Positions 1 through 11,302 of a stretch of DNA of 64,000 nucleotides are shown here, one piece after another. The stretch is from Cololabis saira (lineage: Eukaryota > Chordata > Actinopteri > Beloniformes > Belonidae). Positions within the stretch are counted from its first letter, which is position 1. Every line of letters begins with the position of its first letter. The notes under the pieces are model-generated. The model searched no databases, was not told the DNA's origin, and saw only the letters and a program-made list of their open reading frames with translations. The DNA lies in assembly GCF_033807715.1 (NCBI RefSeq), contig NC_084597.1, positions 3,659,387 through 3,723,386 of the forward strand. Direction: 5' to 3'. Position numbers and translations under genes: made by a program.

Positions 1-190
1 ACTCCTGTTGGACTGTTTACATCCACTGTCGACACTTTGCATTGACACTTTATACTTTATATTTTTATTTATACCACTACAGTCACTCTGTTGTAGATTT
101 TTTTGACATTCGTATATTTATATATACTATATTTATATATCAGTTGTCCTGCAATTGCCCCCCGGGGATGAATAAAGTTTTCTGAATCTG
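1..190 (+). mobile_element. 3' tail of an L2/CR1-type LINE
   Basis: AT-rich 3' UTR ending in ccccggggatgaataaag and a short (TCTGAA)n tail. This wording, a run of C and G followed by gatnaataaag and a simple repeat, is typical of fish L2/CR1 LINE 3' ends. No coding sequence remains; the 5' part lies outside the window. Confidence 0.6.
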
Positions 191-197
191 AATCTGA

Positions 198-305
198 ATC
201 TATGTCAAACCATTCAAAAGTTATGGCAGAGAATAGGGACTTTCAAATATCGACCAATCAGAAAAAGGGGCGGGGCTAATTAAGGCCAATGAAGGTCAAG
301 GACTC
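198..305 (-). repeat. Fragment of unclassified family Y
   Basis: Matches 63900-64000 in the same orientation (tcaaaccattcaaaagttat, then ccaatcagaa..aggggcgggg and ctaattaaggcc). These are the internal ~128-bp units of the long copy at 27611-29432, here reversed. Confidence 0.65.
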
Positions 306-311
306 AAAACC

Positions 312-703
312 GAGTTTTTTCATACTTTTTTTTTCGTACGTCTTTTCGTACGTTTTTTCGTACATTTTTTTGTGCGTTTTTTCATACTTTTTTTCGTACG
401 TTTTTTTTCGTACTTTTTTTCGTATTTTTTTTTTCGAATGTTTTTCGTACGTTTTTTCGTACGATTTTTCTTGCGTTTTTTCATACTTTTTTTTTCGTAC
501 GTCTTTTCGTACGTTTTTTCGTACATTTTTTTGTGCGTTTTTTCATACTTTTTTTCGTACGTTTTTTTTCGTACTTTTTTTCGTATTTTTTTTTCGTACG
601 TTTTTCCGTGCGTTTTTTCGTACGATTTTTCTTGCGTTTTTTCATACTTTTTTTTTCGTATGTTTTTTTGTACATTTTTTCATACGTTTTTTCGTACGTT
701 TTG
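312..703. repeat. TTTTTTCGTACG-type minisatellite with 161-bp higher-order period
   Basis: About 390 bp of degenerate 10-13-mers of the form T(5-9)CGTACG, with variants CATAC, CGTGCG and CGTACA. The order of variants repeats after about 161 bp (compare 321, 482 and 642), giving nearly 2.5 higher-order copies. Apparent ORFs on both strands are by-products. Confidence 0.85.
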
Positions 704-707
704 GATT

Positions 708-956
708 ATGTCGGTGCCCCCCCCGCAGCATAGGCCTATAGCAGCATATCTACCACCAAGCTATATTTGAGACTAACTATTATAGTCTTGTTCTGTAGCT
801 GCAACTATGACTACTGACTCTAACACACTAGAGTTTACACTAACTAGAGATTTACCAACACCAGCTAGAGGTTTACTAAACACTAACTATAGGCGTCACT
901 AAACACTAACTATTATAGTCTTGTTCTATAGCTGCAGCTATGACTACTGACTTTAT
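708..956 (-). mobile_element. L2-associated 3' UTR fragment, inverted
   Basis: Reverse complement of the segment at 8788-8950, downstream of the L2 coding end there. It includes the region with taggcctatagcagcatatc and the tagtagtcatagttgcagct core. A second partial copy of the same core follows at 895-956. Confidence 0.7.
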
Positions 957-1040
957 CGTTTTTACCGTGAGATACAAATTCTTACCGTGGGGAATGTTTT
1001 TGACGGTTTATCGTGAACGGTAAAATATCACCCATTCCTA
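957..1040 (+). mobile_element. Terminal fragment of microsatellite-bearing hAT MITE (copy A)
   Basis: Carries only the inner end and the CCCATTCCTA terminus. It is nearly identical to 44045-44130 (ttaccgtgagatacaaattc, then cgtgaacggtaaaatatca). The microsatellite and the TAGGGATGGG end are absent. Confidence 0.8.
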
Positions 1041-1730
1041 CTTTCCATCATATAATGTGAAAGGGGTGTAGTGAAGCGACGGAGGGAAAGAACTCCCTTC
1101 ACGGTGTCAAGGACGGGCCATATCTGGTCTTGAAAATCCATAAAGCTGCACATCATCTCGGCCCACAGACCTCCGAGGTTCCTCCGCGCCGCGGCACCAA
1201 GCTGCTTGATTTAGTTTCTGCAATCAATATGTTTTCAGTGAGTATAAGCCACGGTAATCTTTTTACAGCAGCTCTCCTCTCTCTCTCTCCCTCTCCCTCC
1301 TTCCTGTCATCTCTGCCGGGGAGCCGGCCCTGCCATCCCTCTTTTCTAACCGCCGGGCCGTGATTGCTTCGAGCAGGTTTTTGTGGTCGGAGAGAGAGAG
1401 ATGGGGGAGAAATGGGATGAAAAAATGATATAAGGGATATTGAAACTACCCTCCATCACAACCCCCCCTTCGGTTTCCACGACACAAGGACTGAGCGCTG
1501 GGACTTACTCTCGTAAAAGTGGATAAGGGGAAGTGCAACAAGAACATTTTTGATAGGAAATGAAGTCCAGATCTTTCAACTCAAGCAGAATGGAAAAAAA
1601 AACGATGTAATAACGCTGAGGGGTAACTGAACCTGCATAGATACTTCACAGGGAAGATATACAGCATATAAAGCATTGAAATACATTCAGTCACTATGCA
1701 TTTTAGAGGATTAACATGAATTGTAAACAT
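1041..1730. other. No gene seen; intron-like sequence
   Basis: Mixed-composition sequence with a short CT-rich run near 1275-1310. No supported ORF, RNA gene or recognised repeat. Confidence 0.5.
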
Positions 1731-1957
1731 AATTAAAGCTGCAGCAGCGATGAACGTTCCTCCACCCTTGTGCAGGTTCAGGCTGCAGTGGAAGCTTGTA
1801 GGACTTGATGTAGATTCTTCAGAACTGGACATTTAGCGGTTAACAGCATTTAACGATGGGCATCACTTTTCTCAGTCAAAAGTGTTACCGTGGCGACGAT
1901 AGACGCCAAAGCGCGCCCCCCCCCTTCATCTGGTTGGTCCATATTTGATAGTATTTT
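1731..1957. repeat. Two rearranged fragments of family Y
   Basis: 1731-1765 matches the gctgcaagcagcgatgaac terminus in minus orientation. 1864-1957 matches 28451-28540 in plus orientation (gtgttaccgtggcgacg, then tctg.ttggtccat.tttgatag). The opposed orientations show rearrangement. A 40-bp sliver of L2-associated 3' UTR follows at 1958-1997. Confidence 0.65.
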
Positions 1958-1997
1958 CTGCTGGTGTTTGTAAATCTCTACTTAGTGTAAACTCTAG

Positions 1998-2789
1998 ATG
2001 ACGTTTTTGTGTAAAACCGGATTTATGGTTCTGCGTTAAATCCACGCACAACGTACGTGAAGGAAGGAAGGAAGGAAGGAAGGAAGGAAGGAAGGAAGGA
2101 AGGAAGGAAGGAAGGAAGGAAGGAAGGAAGGAAGGAAGGAAGGGAAAGGAAGGAAGGAAGGAAGGAAGGAAGGAAGGAGGAAGGGAGGAAGGAAGGAAGG
2201 AAGGAAGGAAGGAAGGAAGGAAGGAAGGAAGGAAGGAAGGAAGGGAGGAAGGAAGGAAGGAAGGAAGGAAGGGAGGGAGGAGGGAGGGAGGGAGGAAGGA
2301 AGGAAGGGAAAAAAGAAGGAAGGGAGCAAGGAAGGAAGGAGAAGAAGGAAGGAGAGAGCAGGAGGAAAGAAGGAAGGAAGGGAAAAAGAAGGAAGGAAGG
2401 ACAGAACAAGAGGAAGGAAGGAAGGAAGGAAGGGAAAAAAGAAGAGAAGGAAGGAAGGAAGGAAGGAAGGAAGGAAGGAAGGAAGGAAGGAAGGAAGGAA
2501 GGAAGGAAGGAAGGGAGGAAGGAAGGACAGAACAAGAGGAAGGAAAGAAGGAAGGAAGGAAGGGAAAAAAAGAAGGAAGGGAGCAAGGAAGGAAGGAAGG
2601 AAGGAGAGAGCAGGAGGAAAGAAGGAAGGAAGGGAAAAAAGAAGGAAGGAAGGAAGGAAAGAACAAGAGGAAGGAAGGAAGGAAGGAAGGAAGGAAGGAA
2701 GGAAGGAAGGAAGGAAGGGGAAAAAGGGAAAAAAGAAGGAAGGAAGGGAGGAAGGAAGGAAATGAGCCTGAAAGAAAGAAAGAAAGAAA

Positions 2790-2888
<99 letters not shown>

Positions 2889-3074
2889 GATTCCCATTAA
2901 TGTAGTTTAGTATTTAGTATCTTTTACAGCAGTGTTTTGGCTCCAAAGACTGAATGTGGAGATAGATTTATAGTTACAAAGATGGAGTTGAATTGGTATT
3001 TTTTAATCGTCATTTTTATCGTTATCGGGATAAATGCCAGAAATTATCGTGATACATTTTTTAGTCCATCCCTA
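1998..3074 (-). mobile_element. Microsatellite-bearing hAT MITE (copy B), one end lost
   Basis: The body begins atgacgtttttgtgtaaa as in copy C. It is followed by a ~45-bp sliver of the foldback MITE (2022-2055), a GGAA-type array (2056-2762), a spacer with aatgagcctg, and an AAAG array (2770-2888). The conserved ggagttgaattggtatt and ccagaaattatcgtgatac region ends at catcccta (3074). The CCCATTCCTA end is missing. Confidence 0.8.
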
Positions 3075-3675
3075 GTGGAAAGTCACTGAGTCGAAGGCCT
3101 GAGGTTTTTTTTCTCCACCGTTTCCTGACAACAAATTAAAAAGTGAAGGATCAGGAAGACGTATGTGTGTAAAGGCTCGTTAGAGGCGAGAGGGGACAGA
3201 TGTCACAACAGTTTACATATGTAGATTCTGGCATTTCCAGAGCGCGAGGGGGTTTTAATGCCGTGTCTGACTGGTGTCGGCGCGAGGCGGGAGGGGAACG
3301 CGCATTCATCCCGCTGACATTACAGGCTCATTACGGAGAGACATATTTATCCGTCCAGGTTTGATCCCGACAAATCAATGCAGAGGAAAAACACGAGCCA
3401 GTCGCTTGTCAGCGTTGAGAATAATCTCCGTCCCTCACACTTTAATACACCGGGTCAAACGCCAGACTCATCAGACATAAACGGCCTTTTATGAAGTTAC
3501 ATTCTTTGACTCGGGATGTCGTTAGATGGATATACAACCAGTCGGAGGAAAGAAGCGTGGGATGTCGCAGGGTAACAACCAGAGTAGTGTCAAATAAAAA
3601 TAAAACAAGGTGTCGTCAATAACAGTCAGCCCTTTTCACAGCTTCAATTCAACGTCAGATGAATTACAGCATATA
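3075..3675. other. No gene seen
   Basis: Non-repetitive sequence of moderate GC between MITE copy B and a hAT. No recognisable coding or RNA feature. Confidence 0.5.
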
Positions 3676-3683
3676 GAAATAAC

Positions 3684-4407
3684 CAGGGTGTGATTTGCCG
3701 GTGGGGATTTCCCCCCTCTGGTTTACACGTCGTACCCTCTGCTGAATTATTTTGATCCTCGGTGGGGACAAAATGTATCCCCCCCACCCAAAGTATTTTC
3801 ACCATTACATCGTAATTATTAACAAGTAATAACAACCAAAATACACAGAGGGCGTGTTCATTCTGCTTGTGTGTGATTTTGATACCGGGAGCGAGTCGCG
3901 CCCACAGGAAGCAGTTTTATTTTGAAAACCAACCGGATTTCCTTGCATTCCAAAAGTCCGACTTCCGGCCCGCCAAAATAAAAGATACAGTCAGTCAAAT
4001 GAATGAAAAAATGAAAAGAATCCAGAGCAGAATATCCTCATATTTTACAGGATCACAACCAAAAATCCAGAGAAAAAATGTGACAGAAGATGAAACAAGA
4101 TGTTACATTGCTGATTGCAGCGTCCATGTTTTTTGTTAAACTGATATCGAGAAAGAATTAAAAAAATATTAATTTTGTTTATTTATTTTTACAATATTAG
4201 GAGAAAATATTTCTGTAAATGCATTGGTTCAGTTCATGTTCAAAGTAGGCCTACCACGTACGTTATGTAGCTTAAGTGTAAGGTTTACAAAAGAAACAAG
4301 TTTTCATATAGCCGTTACTGTTGGACTGCTGTTGGGTGGTCATTTTTCTGAATAAAAATATTTCTCAAAATTATCCCCCCCCTGGTTTTTTCACAAATCG
4401 CACCCTG
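3684..4407 (+). mobile_element. Non-autonomous hAT element with intact borders
   Basis: TIRs CAGGGTGTGATTTG (3684) and CAAATCGCACCCTG (to 4407), one mismatch. It is flanked by a perfect 8-bp TSD GAAATAAC at 3676-3683 and 4408-4415. A 90-codon ORF at 3867-4139 may be a leftover N-terminal transposase piece (QSRISSYF), but I could not assign it. Confidence 0.88.
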
Positions 4408-4492
4408 GAAATAACAATTTCTAACCAAGAGTTCAATCTACACTTTTCTTTCTAAGCCGCTTTTCTAAATTGTGCTCTTTCTTTTTATGTTG

Positions 4493-4688
4493 CAATTGAC
4501 CCTTTGTCCGCCTTCTGATTGGTCCCTGACTGACCAATCAGAAACATCATCCGGTTTATCCGGTTGGAACAAACAGCCGTCTCTCTCATTCACATCAATG
4601 GACAAAGTAGTTTTTACTTGCCTTGTATCAACATTTAAATTACTGGATGATTATTTAAACTTTGTATTAGTAAAAGGAACACTTGTAG
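4493..4688 (+). repeat. Interspersed repeat family Z, copy 1
   Basis: Starts at caattgaccctttgtc and ends at aacacttgtagtc. The same sequence occurs at 26599-26652 plus 27368-27512, where a hAT interrupts it. Class unknown. Confidence 0.6.
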
Positions 4689-5032
4689 TCGGGCTGTGCG
4701 ATTAATCAATTTTAAATCTAAATCAGATTTATTAATCAAGACGATGTTAAAAAAGGAAAATCAGAAAATGGATTTACAGTATCTTTCAATTGCACTTCAT
4801 TCCCAATAGGGACATTTCTTTGCTATTTATTTAAAAATAAAGATAAAATATTTGAAACATTTTGATTTGAAATTGTCATTTTAATAAAGTAAAAAAAAAA
4901 AAAAATTGAAACAATTTATTCCATTGTCTTTTGTAGTTTTACCAAAAAAAATCGAAATCGAAAATCGGGTTTTCAGAGAAAAAAATCTGGATTTTATTTT
5001 TGTCCAAAATCGCAATGTGACATGCCTCTGAA
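4689..5032. mobile_element. Truncated hAT-like repeat with ATTAATC/ATCGAAATCG ends
   Basis: Begins gggctgtgcgattaatc, a wording shared by fish hAT termini, and closes with aaaatcgcaatgtgacatg. No TSD was found, so borders are approximate. Confidence 0.4.
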
Positions 5033-5430
5033 GTTTGACTTTTTGCACCATTACAATACTTATAGACAACTAGTCATCATATCTGCTGCTCTCTGAAACA
5101 CATGTTAATGCTCAATAGTACACATATATGCTTCTTTAATATATTTATATTAACACATGTTAATGCTCAATAGTACACATATATGCTTCTTTAATATATT
5201 TACATTATACTAAGATGCATTCATTTTCAATGGCTTTTGTCCTTATTGGCTTTTTTCCCCCTTACATTACTTTTACTTTTATACTTTAAGTAGTTTTGAA
5301 ACCAGTACTTTTATACTTTTACTTGAGTAAAAAACTTGAGTTGATACTTCAACTTCTACAGGAGTATTTTTAAACTCTAGTATCTATACTTCTACCTGAG
5401 TAATGGATGTGAATACTGAAGACTCCTCTG
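5033..5430 (+). mobile_element. 3' part of a hAT element (same family as 26653-27367)
   Basis: Matches 27030-27360 closely and ends gaagactcctctg. The 5' half is absent. A 55-bp unit with acatgttaatgctcaatag is duplicated in tandem here (5097, 5152) but single in the other copy. Confidence 0.7.
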
Positions 5431-6680
5431 GTGACTCCTTATTTGCCATCAGAAGGGTAAAATCCTGAGGTAAATTGTTAATCTGCTTCATCATATCTGA
5501 TAAAGTCCTTGATAACGTACGACTTGATCTAATCATTGATTGGTTTGTTTCAAGACTTTTCAGGAAGAGGATTAGATAGAGATTTGATTACGACTTCCAA
5601 TTTTCCTTATTAATAATAAAGTGGATTTGTTATCCCTACATGGAAGAGGGTTTATCTCCCCGGCAACCGTATGAATGGAGGCGGAGCTTCTGGTGGAACG
5701 CAGCATCGTGAGGTCACGCTCACTTCCTGCATTTGAGTCCGGACTGCTTTAAATTTGCGTTGAGTCATTAATTAGATTAGCAACGTGTCCCACATTGACT
5801 CAGAAAATGGACCCGTTTTCAAAGCAGTCAAACCCTACAAAGTAAAGCAAATACGTAATAAATTATATTTATGGTTTCATTAATTCCAGGTCTCAAGGAC
5901 TGAAACTTATATTTAAACAATACACCCTATAATCCTTGGATTTATCAGTTTGACGTTATCAGTTTTGAAGTGTTTCCTGCACTGAGAAGATATTTAATCT
6001 CATCAAGTTGTTTTAAAGAGGTCACATCTTCCTTCTCTGTGCCACGTAGCTCCTTTTTGTTCATGAAACAAAGCTAAAAATGATGTTTCCCCCAAAAAGG
6101 ATTAGTGTGGCACTCTTCAAACAAAAGGCAGCTGAATAGTCAAAAAGACAGAAATGTAATTCATAGAGCTCGTCCTTGTTGGGACACGTGGAGAAATCAC
6201 TACTGCTGTTCAAACTAAGATGTTGCTTTAGACTCAGGCTACATCATATATACCATAATATCGTACTTTTATTACTGTTCATATATTCAGAGACAGCTTA
6301 CTATGGAGCTAGAACAGTCTCATAATTCACAAATGCACACACCGTTTCACACATGCACAGAACAATTCACACGTGCGTAGGACAAGATATACAAATGTAT
6401 TTTTGATGCTACACACAAATATAACCTGATTTACACATGTTTTTTTGTCTGTGAGCTGCGCTGGATTTGCGTGTGACTTTTGAGACTCCCCTGACGTGAC
6501 TCGATCCACAAATACGTTTTTTTAACACGGAAGGATCTGCAACCAATCAGCTGTCTTCCTTTGTTTCAGCCAATCATAAGAGCGCACCCAACGTGGTGGA
6601 CGCAGACCAGTGGATAAAACATGACTTACTCTAAACCAATCAGATTAAAGGGGCGGATACACCTGCTGTTTCAACAGCGT
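5431..6680. other. No gene seen; 1.25 kb intron-like sequence
   Basis: AT-rich, no coding signal, no recognised terminal repeats. The last ~100 bp lead into a truncated Harbinger-like MITE. Confidence 0.5.
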
Positions 6681-7324
6681 TAGCTGTTTTGAAAAATTCC
6701 ATAATTTACACAAACCCGCATAAATAGCTGTTAAGGTGCTATGAGCAGCCAAACCTGCAGGGGGCAGTGTAACGAGAAGATAAAGTCATGCTAGCCAATC
6801 AGAGTCCTGGAAAAAAACGTCAACAAATGACACGTGTGAAGCCTGAATAATATGGTTCTGCGTTAAATCGACGGCGTAGCCTACGTACGGCGCGCGTCGC
6901 CGCGTAGCCTACGCCGTAGCTCTGCGTTGGTGTAACGCGGAACCATAAATCAGCCTGGACTGCCAGTTACTTCCAAGACGGAACGAGAGTCTTTCGTTTG
7001 GAGTGACAGAGAAGTGGAGTTACTTTTAAGTGTGACTTTAGAATATAAAACAGGTAAAATACAAGAAAATATTGACGGTTACAAACTAATTGTAAACACA
7101 GGTCGCACTCATGACGCTGGTGACGTTTCTGTCTCATAATGTGACGTTTTGAAGCCTAAATGTCCGTTTCTCTCCGTTTACAAGCAAACGTGAAAACTGA
7201 CTTTTTGAAAAACTTCACTTTGGCCGGAGTTTTCAGAAATGATCTTTTTGGAGACTTTGAGCTCCGTTTCGTGTAAACGAACGGCCAAAACGCATGAACG
7301 TTTTTGGTACGTGGAAACGGGACC
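6681..7324 (+). mobile_element. PIF/Harbinger-like MITE (family M, copy 1), 5' truncated
   Basis: Aligns along its length with 22384-23088: the ctatgagcagccaaacctgc block, the agacttccaag-type block, and the terminal tacgtggaaacgggacc. The left TIR is lost. It contains a nested foldback element at 6839-6956. Confidence 0.75.
6839..6956. mobile_element. Foldback MITE (family P), nested in family M
   Basis: Palindromic element built around ctacgccgtag / ctacggcgtag with arms ending atggttctgcgtt and aacgcggaaccat. Identical in position to the nested copy at 22592-22713. Confidence 0.8.
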
Positions 7325-8298
7325 TGAGGCTCTGATATAATAACCAGCCTTCAGTCGGAGTCAGAATCCGCCTGATTGGGTCTAAGCTTAAACAGAAATG
7401 GTGGTTTCTCTCTCTCTCTCTCTCCCTTTTCCTCCACATTAAATCATGTCAACCTATTTCAAAAAGTTAAATTGTGATATTTCAGTATTAAAGCTCTCTT
7501 TTATCCACTTCTGTGCTCTGGTCGTTGCCTCCTCTCTCGATGTGCCGAGCTAACCGGATCATTAACGACCTACTTTTATGCAGCGACTGTTCTCAGAGCG
7601 AATAAGAGCGTAATGTTCCTGATAAATGCAGAAAAACAGTTTAATTTCCTCATGTTTCATTCAGCAGCCGTGTGTGTTCATTAGGGGGAAGTGGACACCA
7701 GATTTCCTTCTGGCCACCCCCGTCTCATCCTGCTGCAGTAAACTAACAACAAACATATAATAAAACAACAACAAAATCCAATGTGTAAATAAAATCACAT
7801 CTGAAGCAGCGAAAACAAATATTTACAACCAGTTCTGAGCCGCCCCGACTCCACGTTTCCTCGTCTGTTCCTTATTCTGTTTGTACTTTCAGAGTAAACA
7901 CTGTTCTGATTATTAATGCATGCTGAAACTAAGGTTTCACATTCAGATGGTTATTTTATTCTTTTATTTCAGGTTTAGTTGCTCTCTCTCTCTGCAGGAA
8001 CACTGCAACAGTGGTTTATTGTGTACAGAGTGTTCAGCCCACGACACAGTGGTAAACTTGTCTGGTTTGCTCTCGCTGCAACTCCAACAACACCAGGACG
8101 GGCCAGGGAGGAATGGATCTACACATGAATGTTTTTCTGCTTCCCCGTCTTTGTTCTGCTGAATCTGAGGATCTGAATCTGCAGAACTGACAACAAGTCT
8201 CTATTTCAGATGCCGGTGTCTAAATCAACATTTAAACAATAACACTGTATGCATACTTTTTTAGCAATTTCATCTCTCACAACAGTTACAAGACTTCG
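7325..8298. other. No gene seen
   Basis: Includes a short (CT)n near 7408-7430. No supported coding or structural feature. Confidence 0.5.
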
Positions 8299-8445
8299 GA
8301 AGAGTATTAGGGCCAGGCAGGAGAAAAATAAAAATAATATTTTAGAGGAGGAGGATTTTTTACTCATTATACACTTCGAGAAAAAAGTCAAAATATCGAG
8401 AAAAAAGTTGAAATGTTGAGAAAAACGTCAAAATTTGAATACGAT
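8299..8445 (+). mobile_element. Left part of TA-flanked MITE (family T)
   Basis: Terminus cggaagagtattagggcc, then caggagaaaaataaaaataa, and the first units of the tcgagaaaaaagtcaaaat minisatellite. The matching right terminus appears at 9227-9257, beyond an L2 fragment. Confidence 0.7.
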
Positions 8446-9226
8446 ATTGATTTGAGTGTTAGCGTCGCTCCATTGGCTACCTGTAAAATTCAGAATCCAA
8501 TTTAAAATTGTATTACTTGCATATAAAGCCCAAAACGGCTCAGCTCTGCAGTATTTACAAGACCTGATAGTGCCTTATGTTCCTGGCAGAGCTCTCCGTT
8601 CTCAGAGTGCAGGTTTACTCGTAGTTCCTAGAGTATCCAAATGTAGATTTGGAGGGCGGGCGTTCTGCTATCAGTCACCATTACTTTGGAACCAACTTCC
8701 AATCTGGGTTAAGGAGGCTGACACCACCTCCACCTTTAAAACTAAACTTAAAACCTTTCTGTTTAGTAAAGCTTATAGTTAGTGTTTAGTAAACCTCTAG
8801 CTGGTGTTGGTAAATCTCTAGGTAGTGTAAACTCTAGTGTGTTAGAGTCAGTAGTCATAGTTGCAGCTATAGAACAAGACTATAATAGTTAGTCTCAAAT
8901 ATAGCTTGGTGGTAGATATGCTGCTATAGGCCTATGCTGCAGGGGGCACCGACATGATCCGCTGGGCGGTGCCTCTCACCCTTCTTCTCCTCTCCTCTCC
9001 CTTTCCCTTCCTCTCTTCTCCATTTCCATTTTTATAAATGTCTCATAGCTATCGTTTTTGTCCATCGTTCTTGTAGTTTCTTGTGCCGGCCCCCCTTTTC
9101 TCTCTTTTGTGCATGTTTGCAGGCCGGAGCCTCGGGAGCTGCGTTATGGCCTGCGGTCCCAGTCCCCCCCCCATCCCTGGTCATCCCGTTGCTGCTTCCA
9201 CCTGCCTACGTGGATGTCTGCTGTGT
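8446..9226 (+). mobile_element. L2/CR1-type LINE: C-terminal RT-domain end and 3' UTR
   Basis: An open frame from about 8456 to 8781 encodes the thumb/C-terminal end of an L2-type ORF2 (LHWLPV, then LWNQLP, then FKTKLKTFLF), closed by a natural stop. About 440 bp of 3' UTR-like sequence follows. This UTR block also appears inverted at 708-956 and in plus orientation at 41646-41895. Catalytic motifs are absent. Confidence 0.8.
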
Positions 9227-9257
9227 GCTCCTGCATGGCCTTAATACTCTTCTGTAC
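9227..9257 (+). mobile_element. Right terminus of TA-flanked MITE (family T)
   Basis: tcctgcatggccttaatact then cttctgTA matches the right end at 62366-62398 with two mismatches. Confidence 0.55.
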
Positions 9258-9724
9258 CAAATACATCTCCAGGTACGGGGTTGTTGATTCATGTTCTCTC
9301 TGAGGTCTGCAGGTCAGGACTCGTGCCTCTACTCTTCCCCAGCTATTTCTTTCTTTCCAGAAGTTGGTTTTAGAAAACATGCCGTCTGCAATATTTCATC
9401 GTGCTTTTCTACATTTATCTCATCACAAAAGTGTTAATTATCTTAGCAAATATTAAAGTCTGGCAGGACTTTATCATCTTAGGTTAAAAGTACAGAACGT
9501 TGCAGACGGTTGATTCGTTTCAGTGGATTTTGGCAACATTTTATTTCAAACAATTTTTAATTATGTTTCTCTTATTTTTTATTTCATCGTATTCTTGTAT
9601 TTTGTACTCATCTTATTCTATTTATTTTATCTTTGTAACATCTGCCTTTTATTCAGCTGTTTTTAACTGTACAGCACTTTGGACAACCTCGTTGTTTTAA
9701 ACTCTAGAAATAAAGATTGAGTGA
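9258..9724 (+). mobile_element. LINE 3' end region
   Basis: AT-rich segment closing with tacagcactttgg, a gap, and aaataaagattgag, which matches the usual 3' UTR wording of L2-type fish LINEs. The upstream part is undetermined. Confidence 0.45.
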
Positions 9725-9730
9725 GTTGAC

Positions 9731-9738
9731 CATATAAC

Positions 9739-9778
<40 letters not shown>

Positions 9779-9795
9779 TATATATATATATATAT
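9731..9795. repeat. (TA)n microsatellite
   Basis: About 65 bp of TA dinucleotides with one CA/TC interruption. Confidence 0.95.
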
Positions 9796-9796
9796 G

Positions 9797-10159
9797 TAGG
9801 ACAGTGGTCTGAGTAGGTCAGTAGGTGTCGCTGTCGCACTGTCAGTGTCTTAGAAGGACCATCAGTTCTCGCTGTTCTGAATTATGTCCCGTGCGGGCCG
9901 CCATGTTTTTTACAGTTTACTTTCCATGTGTTGTAAGGTAAGCATTGTTAATGGCGGCCAGAATTATTATCAAATATCAGCGCTAAAACCACCCATCCAC
10001 TTAATTTGTGCCATGATGCTGTTTGTTTACATTGTAAACTACGTTCCGACATGAGTTTGCATGTTCATCATGTGTGTTTTGTGATGTTTAAGAGAGGTGG
10101 TAACTTCCGCCAGCACGTTATTAGCTCTTCAGGTTATTGAGTTGTGTTAAACATTACAA
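9797..10159. other. No ORF seen; sequence between (TA)n and a gypsy fragment
   Basis: Contains repeated gccgccatgtt / atggcggcc inverted wording. It may be part of the same retroelement remnant, but nothing decisive is visible. Confidence 0.35.
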
Positions 10160-10550
10160 GTATGCTGTCTCATGTTTGGTAGACATCCCAGGCTGCCTGT
10201 TGACCTGATTTTTGGCCTCCCCACTAACACCGAGTCATCTGGGTACAGTGAGTATGTCCAAACTCTGCACGACTGTCTGTCACAGGCGTATGCCCAAGCC
10301 AACCAGACGTCTCGGCATGCTAAGAGCCAGCAGAAGAAATATTATGACCAAAAGGCAAAGAGTCCAGTCATGTGGAGGGACGACAGAAGCTTGCAGACAG
10401 ATGGGAGTCTCGACCATACATTGTGGTGAAAAAACAACCAGGCATGCCTGTGTATGTGCTGCAATGAGAGGGTGGTGAAACACAAAGAGTGGTGCACCGT
10501 AACCTCTTGACACAGTGCATGTTTCTCCCAGTTGAGCAGGTCGATGAAGC
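10160..10550 (+). pseudogene. Ty3/gypsy pol fragment: C-terminal end of integrase
   Basis: An open frame from 10172 reads MFGRHPRLPVDLIFG, the conserved segment C-terminal to the integrase core in vertebrate Ty3/gypsy elements, followed by a lysine-rich stretch. After a frameshift near 10385-10410 another frame continues with the SRPYIVVKK and VVHRN.L blocks typical of the chromo/C-terminal tail, broken by a stop. No LTR, core DDE residues or RT are present. Confidence 0.7.

Positions 10551-10551
<1 letters not shown>

Positions 10552-10613
<62 letters not shown>
10552..10613. repeat. (TA)n microsatellite, left of hAT insertion
   Basis: About 60 bp of pure TA abutting the hAT terminus at 10614. 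Confidence 0.95.
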
Positions 10614-10617
<4 letters not shown>

Positions 10618-11302
10618 GCCGTCTGGGAGATTTGCGAGGCCCTGTGCGAAATGGCTTGGGGTGGGCCCTCGCGCGTGAGCGTAGCGAGCGCGCGCAAAAT
10701 TTTTGGGTTTTTTGGGTCGGAGCGGGTGTCTATATGCGCAATTTTAACTCCCCAATTAGCAAAATACTGGATACAAACACATACACACGTTTCATTATGA
10801 AGCATTGCATACCTTCCCCTGCCTCATCATCATCTCTTGCCTCGACGGGGGGCCCCACGGCTGCTTGAGACCCGGTCGGATTGGTGATTTTTCTAACAAA
10901 TTTATCAAACAAGCCTTTCAGAGAGGCATTAAACTCTTCCATTTTCTTTAGTTTTTTTCTTTTTTCATCCCCTGATGGAAATTTCCTGATTCTGTCTCGT
11001 TCTCTCGACATTGTGTGACAGTTTGTTCCAACTCCACCGTCTGGATCAGAGCAGCTTGTGTCTGCGCTTGGTCTGATCAGTTGTGTTGAACAACAGACAC
11101 GCGCATATATTTTATTGATATGCACAGACTAGTACACATTTAGGTCTGTAATGGAATGTGACTGTTGATATTTATAAGGGAAAAAACGAAAAAAAAACGA
11201 AAAAAAAAAAAAAAATCTTTTTTTTTTTTTTTTTTTTTTCAAAAACGGCCCATAGCGCGAGGCCCCGTGCGGTCGCACGGTTCGCACACCCCTTGCGGCG
11301 GC

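Noticed and set aside
289..770. ORFs rich in FFSYVF / KKTYEK
   Set aside because: Translations of the CGTACG minisatellite.
2057..2905. Long plus-strand ORF of repeated KEGR units and minus-strand SFLP ORFs (also at 13824-14562, 18708-19872, 20872-21368, 43305-44113)
   Set aside because: Pure translations of GGAA/AAAG microsatellites, open in several frames because these tetranucleotides contain no stops. They lie inside MITEs.
10489..10805. ORFs with IYIYIY runs (also 11129-11457)
   Set aside because: Translations of (TA)n arrays.
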